Shown: one piece after another, positions 53,185 to 61,967 of the stretch
How the letters are laid out: each line of letters starts with the position of its first letter
How positions within the stretch are numbered: the stretch's first letter is position 1
NCBI RefSeq assembly: GCF_014649655.1
Contig: NZ_BMTL01000039.1
Span: 1-64,000, forward strand
From: Streptomyces humidus
Lineage (GTDB): Bacteria > Actinomycetota > Actinomycetes > Streptomycetales > Streptomycetaceae
Reading direction: 5' to 3'
DNA length: 64,000 nt
Program-made: the position numbers and the translations under genes
Notes under the pieces: generated by a model
The model's database searches: none
What the model saw: the letters and a program-made list of their open reading frames with translations, nothing else
What the model was told of the DNA's origin: nothing

Positions 53185-55062
53185 ATGGACTTCGGCACGC
53201 AGGGCCCGGAGGCCCCGGCCGATCTGGCCTGGCTGCGAGGCGTGGACGCCTACACCATGGGCGCCTATCCGCAGGCGGAGGAGGAGTTCCGCACCGCGGT
53301 GCGGATCGATCCCGGGATGGCCGACGGCTGGCTGGGGCTGCACGCGCTGCGCGTCGACACGACGACCGCGCTGCTGCGGATGTTCCGCCACCGCGAGCGC
53401 TTCGGCGAACAGCGGACCCGGCACCGCCGCACCCTCAACTCCTGGTACTGGCTGGGCTGGTGGGTGCAACCGGTGCTGGAGAGCCCACGCGATCTGCTCC
53501 TCGCGCACGCCTCGCACTGGCTCGACGGCCGCCATGTGCCCGAACTGGACCGGGCGCTCGCCGGACTCCCGCCCGTCGACGCCGACCACCAGGTCCGGTT
53601 CCTGCACGCCTGCCGCGCCTACCTGGTCAAGGACTGGGAGCAGCTGGTCCGGCACACCGACCCGCTGCTGGACGACTCCCTGCTGGGCATCGAGGCCGGT
53701 CTGTTCGGGGGGATGGCCCGGGTGCGCCTGGAGATGTACGGGCAGGCCGAGCCGCTGCTCTCGGCGGCGCTGATGCGCTGCCGCAGCGAGCAGCCGCAGC
53801 GCAAGGAACTGCGGTACTGGCTCGCCCGGGCCCACGAGGGCACCGGCCGTTCGGCGGCCGCCCTTCCCCTGTACCGGGCGGTCCACCGCGTCGACGCCGC
53901 GTTCATGGACACCTCGGCCCGGCTGGCCGCGATCGCCGAGAGCGACGGGTACGACGGGTACGACGACACCGCCGACCTCGCGGCGATCACGCTCACCGGG
54001 CTCGGGCAGGACACGATGGACGGGCCGGACGGCCTCGACCCGCTGTTCGGCACGGAGGGGCGCGATCTCAGGCTCACCGAGCCCGCCGATCCGCCCCCCG
54101 TGGTCCCGCTGCCGCCGGTGACCGAACCCGCCGCACGGAACACCGGCCTCGTTCCCTCCGGACCGTTGCCGGCCGGGCCCACCGATCCCGCCCTCCTTGA
54201 GGAAGCGCTCGCCGAGCTGGAGCGCATGGTGGGGCTGGAGCCGGTGAAACGCCAGGTCAAGGCCTTGTCCGCCCAGCTCAACATGGCTCGGCTGCGGACC
54301 GGGCAGGGACTTCCGGTCCAGCCGCCCAAGCGGCACTTCGTCTTCTCCGGCCCTTCGGGCACCGGAAAGACCACGGTGGCGCGCATCCTCGGCCGGGTCT
54401 TCTACGCCCTCGGACTGCTGGGGGGCGACCACCTCGTGGAAGCCCAGCGGGCCGACCTGGTCGGCGAGTACCTGGGCCAGACGGCCGTGAAGGCCAACGA
54501 GCTGATCGACTCCGCCCTCGGCGGCGTGCTCTTCGTCGACGAGGCCTACTCGCTCTCCAATTCCGGATACGGCAAGGGCGACGCGTACGGCGACGAAGCG
54601 CTCCAGGTGCTGCTGAAGCGGGCCGAGGACAACCGGAACCACCTGGTCGTGATCCTGGCCGGCTATCCCGAGGGCATGGACCGGCTGCTGGCCGCGAACC
54701 CCGGGCTGTCCTCCCGGTTCACGACCCGCGTCGACTTCCCCTCCTACCGGCCCCTGGAGCTCACCTCCATCGGCGAGGTGCTGGCCGCGGAGAACGGCGA
54801 CGCGTGGGACGAGGAGGCGCTGGACGAGCTGCGCTCGATCGCCGGGCACGTCGTCGACCAGGGCTGGATCGACGAGCTGGGCAACGGGCGGTTCCTGCGG
54901 ACGCTGTACGAGAAGAGCTGCGCCTACCGGGATCTGCGCCTGTCCGCCTACCCGGGCGCGCTGACGCGGGACGACCTGTCGACACTGCGGCTTCCGGACC
55001 TGATGCAGGCGTACGGCGAGGTGCTGTCGGGGAGGAGGCCGCAGGATCCGTCGGCCAGGTGA
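53185..55062 (+). CDS. EccA-like AAA ATPase with TPR domain (CbxX/CfqX family)
   Basis: 625 aa. The N-terminal 270 residues are helical TPR-like repeats, for example AYPQAEEEFRTAVRIDPGMADGWLG and LLGIEAGLFGGMARVRLEM. A CbxX-type AAA domain follows with Walker A FSGPSGTGKTTVARIL (Lys 395), Walker B GGVLFVDEAYSL and a sensor region SRFTTRVDFPSY. The architecture matches EccA of type VII (ESX) secretion, but no esx, eccB, eccC or eccD gene is nearby, so it may act elsewhere or serve a distant locus. ATG 53185 follows GGGGGACGTG. Confidence 0.88.
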   Translation: MDFGTQGPEAPADLAWLRGVDAYTMGAYPQAEEEFRTAVRIDPGMADGWLGLHALRVDTTTALLRMFRHRERFGEQRTRHRRTLNSWYWLGWWVQPVLESPRDLLLAHASHWLDGRHVPELDRALAGLPPVDADHQVRFLHACRAYLVKDWEQLVRHTDPLLDDSLLGIEAGLFGGMARVRLEMYGQAEPLLSAALMRCRSEQPQRKELRYWLARAHEGTGRSAAALPLYRAVHRVDAAFMDTSARLAAIAESDGYDGYDDTADLAAITLTGLGQDTMDGPDGLDPLFGTEGRDLRLTEPADPPPVVPLPPVTEPAARNTGLVPSGPLPAGPTDPALLEEALAELERMVGLEPVKRQVKALSAQLNMARLRTGQGLPVQPPKRHFVFSGPSGTGKTTVARILGRVFYALGLLGGDHLVEAQRADLVGEYLGQTAVKANELIDSALGGVLFVDEAYSLSNSGYGKGDAYGDEALQVLLKRAEDNRNHLVVILAGYPEGMDRLLAANPGLSSRFTTRVDFPSYRPLELTSIGEVLAAENGDAWDEEALDELRSIAGHVVDQGWIDELGNGRFLRTLYEKSCAYRDLRLSAYPGALTRDDLSTLRLPDLMQAYGEVLSGRRPQDPSAR

Positions 55063-55080
55063 CGGATCCCGCGGCGCCTC

Positions 55081-56166
55081 TCAGCTCGCCAGCGCCTGCT
55101 CCGGTTCGTCGCGCGCCGTCGGATCCGTCAGCCGCACCTGGGGAACCTCCCGGTGCGCCGGGTCGGTGACCTCGCCCACCAGGAGTTCCAGCACGTCCTC
55201 CAGGGCGACCAGGCCGAGGACCCTGCCGGACGCGTCGGCGACCTGGGCCAGATGGGTCGCCGCCCGGCGCATCACCGTGAGGGCGTCGTCCAGCGGCAGT
55301 TCGGACCGGAGCTTGGTCATCGGACGCCACACCTGCTGCGGCACTGCCCGCTCGGAGTCCTCCAGATCCAGGACGTCCTTGACATGCAGGTAGCCCATGT
55401 AGGCGCCGTTCTCGGCGGCCACGGGGAAACGGGAGTAACCGGTGCGGGCGGTCAGCTCCACGATCCCGCCCGGGGTGACCGAGGGGCTGACCGTGACCAG
55501 GGACTCACGCTTCAGCAGCACGTCGGTCACCGGACGGGAACCCAGCTCCAGCGCGTCCTCGAGCCGCTCCCGCTCCTCGGGACCGAGCAGTCCCGCCTGC
55601 CCGGAGTCCTCCAGCAGCCGGTTCAGCTGCTCGCTGGTGACGACGGCCTCGACCTCGTCCTTGGGCTCCACGTGGAAGAGCCGCAGAATGCCCTGGGCGC
55701 AGGCGCCGAGAGCCACGGTGATCGGCCGGCAGAGCCGGGCGAAGGCGACCAGGCCGGGGCTGAGCCACAGCGCGGCCTTCTCGGGGGCCGCCATCGCCAG
55801 GTTCTTCGGCACCATCTCGCCGATGACGAGGTGGAAGAAGACCACGGCCGCGAGGGCTATGACGTAGCCGAGCGGGTGGATCATCCCGTGCGGGAGACGG
55901 ATCCACCCGAAAAGCGGCTCCAGCAGCCGGGCGACCGTGGGCTCGGCGACCGCGCCCAGGGTGAGGGAGCAGACGGTGATGCCGAACTGGGCCGCGGCCA
56001 TCATCTGCGGCAGGCGTTCCAGGCCGTAGAGGACCTGGCGGGCCCGCGCGGTGCCCAGGGGCTCGATCTGGCTGCGGCGGACCGAGACGAGGGCGAACTC
56101 GGCGCCCACGAAGAAGCCGTTGGCGAGCACGAGCAGCGCGGCGAAGACGAGTTGCAGGGCGTTCAT
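55081..56166 (-). CDS. CNNM/HlyC-family membrane protein with CBS pair
   Basis: 361 aa. A DUF21 (CNNM) transmembrane domain with four helices fills residues 1-160: ALLVLANGFFVGAEFALVSVR, GITVCSLTLGAVAEP and FHLVIGEMVPKNLAMA. Two CBS domains follow (about 190-320), with DVLELLVGEVTDP. The C-terminal CorC_HlyC domain is missing, unlike in the coupled neighbour. The ATG overlaps the stop of that neighbour (ATGA), so the two probably form a heterodimer, perhaps in magnesium or cobalt handling. Confidence 0.9.
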   Translation of the reverse strand: MNALQLVFAALLVLANGFFVGAEFALVSVRRSQIEPLGTARARQVLYGLERLPQMMAAAQFGITVCSLTLGAVAEPTVARLLEPLFGWIRLPHGMIHPLGYVIALAAVVFFHLVIGEMVPKNLAMAAPEKAALWLSPGLVAFARLCRPITVALGACAQGILRLFHVEPKDEVEAVVTSEQLNRLLEDSGQAGLLGPEERERLEDALELGSRPVTDVLLKRESLVTVSPSVTPGGIVELTARTGYSRFPVAAENGAYMGYLHVKDVLDLEDSERAVPQQVWRPMTKLRSELPLDDALTVMRRAATHLAQVADASGRVLGLVALEDVLELLVGEVTDPAHREVPQVRLTDPTARDEPEQALAS

Positions 56167-57488
56167 CGGGTGACCTCCACGACCTGGCCGGTGCGCACCA
56201 GCCGGACCCGTTCGGCCCGGTAGTGACCGATCCGGCGCACCGAGAGCCGCCAGCCGGGCAGCTCGGCCCGGTCGCCGACGGCCGGGATACGGCCGAGCAG
56301 GTCGGCGACGAGGCCGGCGACCGTCTCGTACGGCCCCTCGGGGACCTCGAGCCCTATGCGCTGCAGCGTGTCGACGCGGCAGCTGCCGTCCACGTCCCAG
56401 GCCGGTCTGCCCTCCTCGGGCGGGGCCGCGGCCAGCTCAGGGGCGTCCTGGCCGTCGTGCTCGTCGCGGACCTCGCCGACGATCTCCTCGACGATGTCCT
56501 CCAGGGTGACCACCCCGGCCGTGCCGCCGTACTCGTCGACGACGACGGCGATGGGCTGCTCGCTGCGCAGCCGGGCCAGCAGGGGCTGCACGGGCAGGGT
56601 CTCGGGAACCTGCAGCGCCGGGCGGGCGATGCGGACGACGGGGGTGCGCAGCCGGTCGCGGACCGGGACCGCCAGGGCGTCCTTGAGATGGACCATGCCG
56701 ACGACTTCGTCGATCTTCTCGCGGTAGACCGGGAAGCGGGACAGGCCGGTGGCGCGGGTCAGGTTGACCACGTCCTCGGCGGTGGCCGACGACTGCAGGG
56801 CGCTGACCTTCACGCGCGGGGTCATGACGTGCTGCGCGGTCAGCTCCGCCAGCGACAGCGTCCGCACGAAGAGGTCGGCCGTGTCCTGTTCCAGCGCGCC
56901 GGCCCGGGCCGAGTGGCGGGCCAGGGACACGAGCTCGCCGGGGGTCCGCGCGGAGGCCAGCTCCGCGGTGGGCTCGACGCCCAGGGCACGCACCAGCCGG
57001 TTGGCCACGGTGTTGAGAGCCGCGATCACCGGCCGGAAGAGGCGGGAGAAGCCGGCCTGCGGGCCCGCGACGAACCGCGCGACCTGCAAGGGCCTGGACA
57101 CCGCCCAGTTCTTGGGCACCAGCTCGCCGATCACCATCTGCACGGCGGAGGCCAGCAGCATGCCGACGACCACGGCGACACCGGAGACGGCGCTCCCGGG
57201 GATGCCGATCACGGTGAACGGGCCGTGCAGCAGCTCCGCCAGCGCCGGTTCGGCGAGCATGCCGACCACGAGGGAGGTGATGGTGATGCCCAGCTGGGTG
57301 CCGGAGAGCTGGAAGGACAGTTCCTTGAGCGAATCGACGACCGTGCGGGCCCGTCGGTCGCCCTCGGCGGCGGCCTTCTCGGCGTCCGGGCGCTCGACCG
57401 TGACGAGGCCGAACTCGGCGGCGACGAAGAAGCCGTTGGCGAGGATGAGCAGGAACGCGGCTGCCAGGAGCAGCAAGGGATGGGTCAT
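56163..57488 (-). CDS. CNNM/HlyC-family membrane protein with CBS and CorC domains
   Basis: 441 aa. The DUF21 core is FLLILANGFFVAAEFGLVTVERPD, GTQLGITITSLVVGMLAEP and MVIGELVPKNWAVSRP. A CBS pair follows (about 215-335), with DEYGGTAGVVTLEDIVEEIVGE, then a CorC_HlyC domain with RRIGHYRAERVRLVR. It is the first gene of the pair. Related proteins include the MpfA magnesium exporter of Staphylococcus and CorC; early naming as hemolysin is misleading. Confidence 0.92.
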   Translation of the reverse strand: MTHPLLLLAAAFLLILANGFFVAAEFGLVTVERPDAEKAAAEGDRRARTVVDSLKELSFQLSGTQLGITITSLVVGMLAEPALAELLHGPFTVIGIPGSAVSGVAVVVGMLLASAVQMVIGELVPKNWAVSRPLQVARFVAGPQAGFSRLFRPVIAALNTVANRLVRALGVEPTAELASARTPGELVSLARHSARAGALEQDTADLFVRTLSLAELTAQHVMTPRVKVSALQSSATAEDVVNLTRATGLSRFPVYREKIDEVVGMVHLKDALAVPVRDRLRTPVVRIARPALQVPETLPVQPLLARLRSEQPIAVVVDEYGGTAGVVTLEDIVEEIVGEVRDEHDGQDAPELAAAPPEEGRPAWDVDGSCRVDTLQRIGLEVPEGPYETVAGLVADLLGRIPAVGDRAELPGWRLSVRRIGHYRAERVRLVRTGQVVEVTR

Positions 57489-57694
57489 GATGCCGCCGCC
57501 TTGGAACCAGGTCGGACCGGGGCGGCGCAGGTACTACAGGACGAACCGTCCATCGCCGGAGGGAGTCACTCCTCGGGTAGCAGGAACCCCCGTGAGCCCG
57601 GCAGGGCACGACAGGGGTGGAGGCGCAGGGACAGCGCCTCCGTCACCAGATTAATCAAGACGGGGCCTTGAACGGCAGGGCGGACGGCCCCGAG

Positions 57695-58177
57695 TCAGCC
57701 CTGATCTTGTTCCGAGGGCGTCTCGGGGTCTCGGACCGACCAGGCTTCCGCGAGCGCCCGCAGGCTGCGTGCGTCGGCGATGGCCTGCCGTTTGTCGATG
57801 CCGGGCTGGATGCCGAGGGCGGGCAGGCTGGTGCCGTCGCTGAGGTCGAGGAACACCCAGGGGTCGCCCGGACGGAGGTTCACCCGGAGGATCTCCGCCC
57901 ACTCGAGCCGCCGCCGGCCCGCGATGTTCACCACGGTGACGCCGGCGTCGTCGGCGTCGACGCGCACCCGGGCGATCCGGGCGAGCACCCAGAAGATGAG
58001 GGCGCCGGTGAGGATGAAGCTGAGCCGCTCCCCCGGGCCGAGCTGTTCCAGCAGCATCGCCACGGTGGAGATGACGACGAGGATCGCCGCTCCGGCCGTG
58101 ATCAGGACCGCGCGGGTCCGGCCGGGCCGGAAGGTGGCGGGAAGGGCGGGCAGGTCGCTGACCGCGTGATCGGACAT
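57695..58177 (-). CDS. PH-domain membrane protein, 160 aa
   Basis: Two N-terminal membrane helices (about residues 24-60: AVLITAGAAILVVISTVAMLL and LSFILTGALIFWVLARIA) are followed by a small bacterial PH-like domain: VTVVNIAGRRRLEWAEILRVNLRPGDPWVFLDLSDGT-type strands. This layout is common in actinobacterial proteins encoded after hisG. It lies 14 bases downstream of hisG on the same strand, so it shares its transcript. The role is unknown. Confidence 0.85.
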   Translation of the reverse strand: MSDHAVSDLPALPATFRPGRTRAVLITAGAAILVVISTVAMLLEQLGPGERLSFILTGALIFWVLARIARVRVDADDAGVTVVNIAGRRRLEWAEILRVNLRPGDPWVFLDLSDGTSLPALGIQPGIDKRQAIADARSLRALAEAWSVRDPETPSEQDQG

Positions 58178-58191
58178 GTTCCCGGGCCGGT

Positions 58192-59049
58192 TCAGAGTCG
58201 GCAGGCGTGGATGGCCGTGGTCAGGATGGCACGGGCGCCGATGTCGTACAGATCGTCCATGATCTGCTGGGCCTCCTTGGCGGGGACCATGGCACGGACG
58301 GCGACCCAGCCCTCGTTGTGCAGCGGGGAGACGGTCGGCGACTCCAGGCCCGGGGTCAGCGCGACGGCCTTCTCCAACTGCTCGACGCGGCAGTCGTAGT
58401 CCATCATCACGTAGGTCCGCGCGACCAGGACGCCCTGGAGGCGGCGCAGGAACTGCTGGACCTTCGGCTCGGCGGCGTCCTCGGCGTCCGCGCCGGTGCG
58501 GCGGATGACGACGGCCTCGGACTGCATGATCGGGTCGCCGAAGACTTCCAGGCCGGCGTTGCGCAGCGAGGTGCCGGTCTCCACGACGTCGGCGATGACT
58601 TCGGCGACGCCCAGTTCGATGGCCGTCTCGACCGCGCCGTCGAGGTGGACGACGGAGGCTTCGACGCCCTGCTCGGCCAGGTGCTTGGCGACGATCCCCT
58701 CGTAGGAGGTGGCGATCGTGCGGCCCCTGAGGTCGTCCAGGGTGTGCGCGGTGCCCGGCTTGGCGGCGAAGCGGAAGGTGGAGCGGGCGAAGCCGAGGGG
58801 GAGGATCTCCTCGGCTTCGGCGGCGGAGTCGACCAGCAGGTCGCGGCCGGTGACGCCGATGTCGAGGCGGCCGGAGGAGACGTAGATCGCGATGTCGCGG
58901 GGGCGGAGGTAGAAGAACTCGACGTCGTTGACCGGGTCGACGATCCGCAGTTCCTTGGACTCGCGGCGCTGCCGGTAGCCGGCCTCATGCAGCATCTCCC
59001 CCGCGGGGCCTGACAGGGAACCCTTGTTGGGGACGGCGATGCGCAGCAT
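58192..59049 (-). CDS. hisG: ATP phosphoribosyltransferase, long form
   Basis: 285 aa, first enzyme of histidine synthesis: it joins ATP and PRPP. Visible motifs are AVPNKGSLSGPAGEML, GRLDIGVTGRDLLVDS and TSYEGIVAKHL, then the PRPP-binding ADVVETGTSLRNAG. A C-terminal ACT-like regulatory domain from about residue 215 marks the long form, which is inhibited by histidine without HisZ. It lies 79 bases after hisE on the same strand. The remaining his genes are not in the window. Confidence 0.97.
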   Translation of the reverse strand: MLRIAVPNKGSLSGPAGEMLHEAGYRQRRESKELRIVDPVNDVEFFYLRPRDIAIYVSSGRLDIGVTGRDLLVDSAAEAEEILPLGFARSTFRFAAKPGTAHTLDDLRGRTIATSYEGIVAKHLAEQGVEASVVHLDGAVETAIELGVAEVIADVVETGTSLRNAGLEVFGDPIMQSEAVVIRRTGADAEDAAEPKVQQFLRRLQGVLVARTYVMMDYDCRVEQLEKAVALTPGLESPTVSPLHNEGWVAVRAMVPAKEAQQIMDDLYDIGARAILTTAIHACRL

Positions 59050-59128
59050 GAGGTCGGCTTCCTTCGCGTGGTACGGGGAGACGGGGCGGGTGCGGCAGGT
59101 GTGTGCGGAGCGGGGTCGGGAGAGCGTT

Positions 59129-59401
59129 CTACAGGTGGGCGTACACGTCGTCCAGCGAGATTCCGCGGGCGACCATCATCACCTGAACGTGGTAGAGCAG
59201 CTGCGAGATCTCCTCGGCGGCCGCCTCCTTGCCCTCGTACTCGGCCGCCATCCAGACCTCGGCGGCCTCTTCGACGACCTTTTTGCCGATGGCATGGACG
59301 CCCTTCCCGACCAGTTCGGCGGTGCGGGAAGTGGCGGGGTCGCCGGTGGCGGCCTTCTGCTGGAGCTCGGTGAAGAGCTCCTCGAAAGTCTTGTTCGACA
59401 T
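59129..59401 (-). CDS. hisE: Phosphoribosyl-ATP diphosphatase
   Basis: 90 aa, the second enzyme of histidine synthesis, which removes pyrophosphate from phosphoribosyl-ATP, the HisG product. The MazG-like metal-binding helices are clear: KGVHAIGKKVVEEAAEVWMA followed by EEISQLLYHVQVMMVARG. It is a free-standing hisE, not fused to hisI, as is usual in actinobacteria. It follows ribH by 33 bases and precedes hisG, joining the riboflavin and histidine genes on one strand. Confidence 0.96.
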   Translation of the reverse strand: MSNKTFEELFTELQQKAATGDPATSRTAELVGKGVHAIGKKVVEEAAEVWMAAEYEGKEAAAEEISQLLYHVQVMMVARGISLDDVYAHL

Positions 59402-59434
59402 GGTGAGGTCAGCCTAGCTCCAAGACCGGGCGGG

Positions 59435-59920
59435 TCAGTGCCAGGGTTCGGATACTGAGCGGAGGACGGCCGCGGTGGCCACGGCCGCCGTCACCGCCTC
59501 GTGCCCCTTGTCCTCGTGGGAGCCCTCCAGGCCGGCCCGGTCCAGGGCCTGCTCCTCGGTGTCGCACGTGAGGACGCCCATTCCGACGGGCACGCCGGTC
59601 TCGACGGAGACCTGGGTGAGGCCCTGGACGACGCCCTGGCACACGTACTCGAAGTGCGGCGTGCCGCCCCGGACGACGACGCCGAGGGCGACGATCGCGT
59701 CGTACCCGCGCCCGGCCAGCACCTTGGCGACGACCGGGAGCTCCCAGCTGCCGGGGACCCGCAGCAGGGTCGGCTCGTCGATGCCGAGGTCGTGCAGGGC
59801 GCGCAGCGCGCCGTCCACCAGACCGTCCATCACCTTCTCGTGCCACTGCGCCGCGATGACGGCGACCCGGAGGTCACCCACATTGCGTACGGACAGTTCC
59901 GGTGCGCCCTTGCCGCTCAC
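59435..59920 (-). CDS. ribH: 6,7-dimethyl-8-ribityllumazine synthase
   Basis: 161 aa, the next-to-last step of riboflavin synthesis. The family motifs are GSWELPVVAKVL and GVVVRGGTPHFEYVCQGV, which carries the catalytic His, then GMGVLTCDTEEQALDRAG. The protein forms pentamers or capsids. It is the last rib gene of the operon, 119 bases after ribBA; the gap contains degenerate repeats. Confidence 0.96.
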   Translation of the reverse strand: MSGKGAPELSVRNVGDLRVAVIAAQWHEKVMDGLVDGALRALHDLGIDEPTLLRVPGSWELPVVAKVLAGRGYDAIVALGVVVRGGTPHFEYVCQGVVQGLTQVSVETGVPVGMGVLTCDTEEQALDRAGLEGSHEDKGHEAVTAAVATAAVLRSVSEPWH

Positions 59921-59950
59921 GTCTCTCCTCCGATGCCGTGCTCGCCGACC

Positions 59951-60054
59951 GTGCTCGCCGATCGCCGGTCACTGGTTGCCTGTTACTGGTTGGCCGATTA
60001 CTGGTCGTCTGTCACCGGTGGCGGGTCACCGGTGGCGGGTCACTGGTTGCCGCA
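59951..60054 (-). repeat. Degenerate short repeats between ribH and ribBA
   Basis: The gap holds variants of a motif close to GGTCACTGGTTGCC. The last stretch, TCACCGGTGGCGGG, is perfectly doubled (about 60016-60043) and followed by a third diverged copy that overlaps the ribBA stop. The earlier part is the same motif with substitutions. This looks like a recent slippage array in an otherwise compact operon. Confidence 0.8.
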
Positions 60055-61329
60055 GGGGGACACGGGGACCGCGTCCAGCCAGGGCAGGTCGTGTCCCATC
60101 CGGTCCCGCTTGGTGCGCAGGTAGCGGATGTTGTGCTCGCCCGCCTGCACGGGCATGGGCTCGCGCCGGGTGACCTCGATGCCGTGCCGGGCGAGCGCCT
60201 GCGTCTTCTCGGGGTTGTTGGTCATCAGGCGGACGCTGCGCACGCCGAGGTCCTCGAGGATCTGCGCGCCTGCCCCGTAGTCGCGGGCGTCGGCGGGCAG
60301 GCCCAGCTCCAGGTTGGCGTCGAGGGTGTCGTGGCCCTGCTCCTGGAGCTCGTAGGCGCGCAGCTTGGACAGCAGCCCGATGCCGCGGCCCTCGTGTCCG
60401 CGCAGGTAGACCACCACCCCACGGCCCTCGCTCTGGATGCGTTCCAGGGACGCGTCGAGCTGGGGACCGCAGTCGCAGCGCTGGGAGGCGAAGATGTCGC
60501 CGGTCAGGCACTCGGAGTGGACGCGGACCAGGACGTCCTCGCCGTCGCCGATCTCGCCGTGGACGAGGGCCACGTGCTCGACGCCGTCGACGGTGGAGCG
60601 GTAGCCGTACGCGGTGAAGACGCCGTGGACGGTGGGCAGCCGGGTCTCCGCCTCGCGGCGCACGGTGGGCTCGGAGCCGCGGCGGTAGGCGATCAGGTCC
60701 TCGATGGAGATGATCGTCAGCCCGTGCTTGCGGGCGAAGGGGATCAGCTCCGGCAGCCGGAGCATCCGGCCGTCCTCGCCGGCGATCTCGACGATCGCGC
60801 CGGCCGGCCGCAGCCCCGCGAGGCGGGCGAGGTCGACGGCGGCCTCGGTGTGGCCGTTGCGGGTCAGCACGCCGCCGGACTTGGCCCGCAGCGGGAAGAC
60901 GTGCCCGGGCCGGACGAAGTCGCCTGCCTGCGCCTCGCCGCTCGCCAGCAGCCGGAGGGTGGTGGCGCGGTCGGCGGCGGAGATGCCGGTGGTCACGCCG
61001 TGGGCGGCGCCGGCGTCGACGGAGACCGTGAACGCGGTCGTCATCGACTCGGTGTTGTCCTCGACCATCTGCGGGAGATGCAGCCGCTCCAGCTCGTCGC
61101 CCTCCATGGGGGCGCAGATCAGACCGCGGCACTCGCTCATCATGAAGGCGACGATCTCGGGGGTGACCTTCTCGGCGGCGACGACGAGATCGCCCTCGTT
61201 CTCGCGGTCCTCGTCGTCGACGACCACGATGGGACGGCCGGCCGCGATGTCGGCGATGGCCTGCTCGACGGGGTCGAGGGAGAAGTCCTCGACGCCGTCG
61301 GTGCTGTAGAGGATCGGTGCCGTGCTCAT
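60040..61329 (-). CDS. ribBA: Bifunctional 3,4-DHBP synthase / GTP cyclohydrolase II
   Basis: 429 aa. The RibB half (about residues 10-210) has VVDDEDRENEGDLVVAAE, GDFVRPGHVFPL and NGHTEAAVDLARLAGL. The RibA half (about 215-420) has HSECLTGDIFASQRCDCG, the zinc cysteines, then GHEGRGIGLLSKLRAY and GAQILEDLGVRSVRLMTNN. The two start the riboflavin pathway from ribulose 5-phosphate and GTP. ATG 61329 overlaps the ribM stop. Confidence 0.97.
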   Translation of the reverse strand: MSTAPILYSTDGVEDFSLDPVEQAIADIAAGRPIVVVDDEDRENEGDLVVAAEKVTPEIVAFMMSECRGLICAPMEGDELERLHLPQMVEDNTESMTTAFTVSVDAGAAHGVTTGISAADRATTLRLLASGEAQAGDFVRPGHVFPLRAKSGGVLTRNGHTEAAVDLARLAGLRPAGAIVEIAGEDGRMLRLPELIPFARKHGLTIISIEDLIAYRRGSEPTVRREAETRLPTVHGVFTAYGYRSTVDGVEHVALVHGEIGDGEDVLVRVHSECLTGDIFASQRCDCGPQLDASLERIQSEGRGVVVYLRGHEGRGIGLLSKLRAYELQEQGHDTLDANLELGLPADARDYGAGAQILEDLGVRSVRLMTNNPEKTQALARHGIEVTRREPMPVQAGEHNIRYLRTKRDRMGHDLPWLDAVPVSPCGNQ

Positions 61330-61967
61330 GCCGGCGCTCCTTCCAGAGCGGGTTGCGAAGCCTTGCGGGAGCGCAGCCACCAGTCGCGCATGCCCCACAG
61401 GACGAGCGCGCCGTAGATGACGTACACGAAGCCGGAGAAGGCGTAGCCGTTCGCGAAGTTGAGAGGGACGCCCACGACGTCGACCAGGAGCCAGGCGATC
61501 CAGAACTCGACCATGCCACGCGCCTGGGCGTACATGGCGACGACCGTGCCGACGAAGATGTAGGCGTCCGGCCAGGGGTCCCAGGACAGCGACGGGTAGG
61601 CCTTGAAGAGCAGGGCGACGGCGACGGTGCCGAGGGCGGCGGCGCCGGCCATGACCGCGCGCTCGGACCAGGTGGCGAAGCGGGGGGTGATCTGCCCGTC
61701 CGCGGACCGCCCCTTGCTGCGGCTCCACTGCCACCAGCCGTACAGGGCGACGACCATCACGACGACCTGCTTGCCGGCGCTGCCGGCCAGATGACCGTAG
61801 AAGGCCACGAAGAGGACGAGGCCGGAGAGGAACTGCACCGGCCAGGTCAGCAGCGAGCGACGCCAGCCGAGCGCGAGGGTGATCAGTCCGAGGATGTTGC
61901 CGATCATGTCCGACCAGATGATGTGCTGGTCGAACATGACGAAGGCCTCGGAGTTCAGCCAGTTCAC
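61326..61967 (-). CDS. ribM: PnuC-family riboflavin transporter RibM
   Basis: 213 aa with about six to seven membrane helices and the PnuC signature VMVVALYGWWQW and VEFWIAWLLVDVVGVPLNF. PnuC proteins import vitamin precursors by facilitated diffusion coupled to kinases. In Streptomyces and Corynebacterium the member inside FMN-riboswitch operons (RibM/PnuX) carries riboflavin. The GTG overlaps the ribE stop and its own stop overlaps ribBA, so it is coupled on both sides. Confidence 0.92.
   Translation of the reverse strand: MNWLNSEAFVMFDQHIIWSDMIGNILGLITLALGWRRSLLTWPVQFLSGLVLFVAFYGHLAGSAGKQVVVMVVALYGWWQWSRSKGRSADGQITPRFATWSERAVMAGAAALGTVAVALLFKAYPSLSWDPWPDAYIFVGTVVAMYAQARGMVEFWIAWLLVDVVGVPLNFANGYAFSGFVYVIYGALVLWGMRDWWLRSRKASQPALEGAPA

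Noticed and set aside
55081..57488. Hemolysin annotation for the two CBS proteins
   Set aside because: The HlyC/TlyC name is historical. The DUF21-CBS-CorC architecture indicates CNNM-type ion handling.
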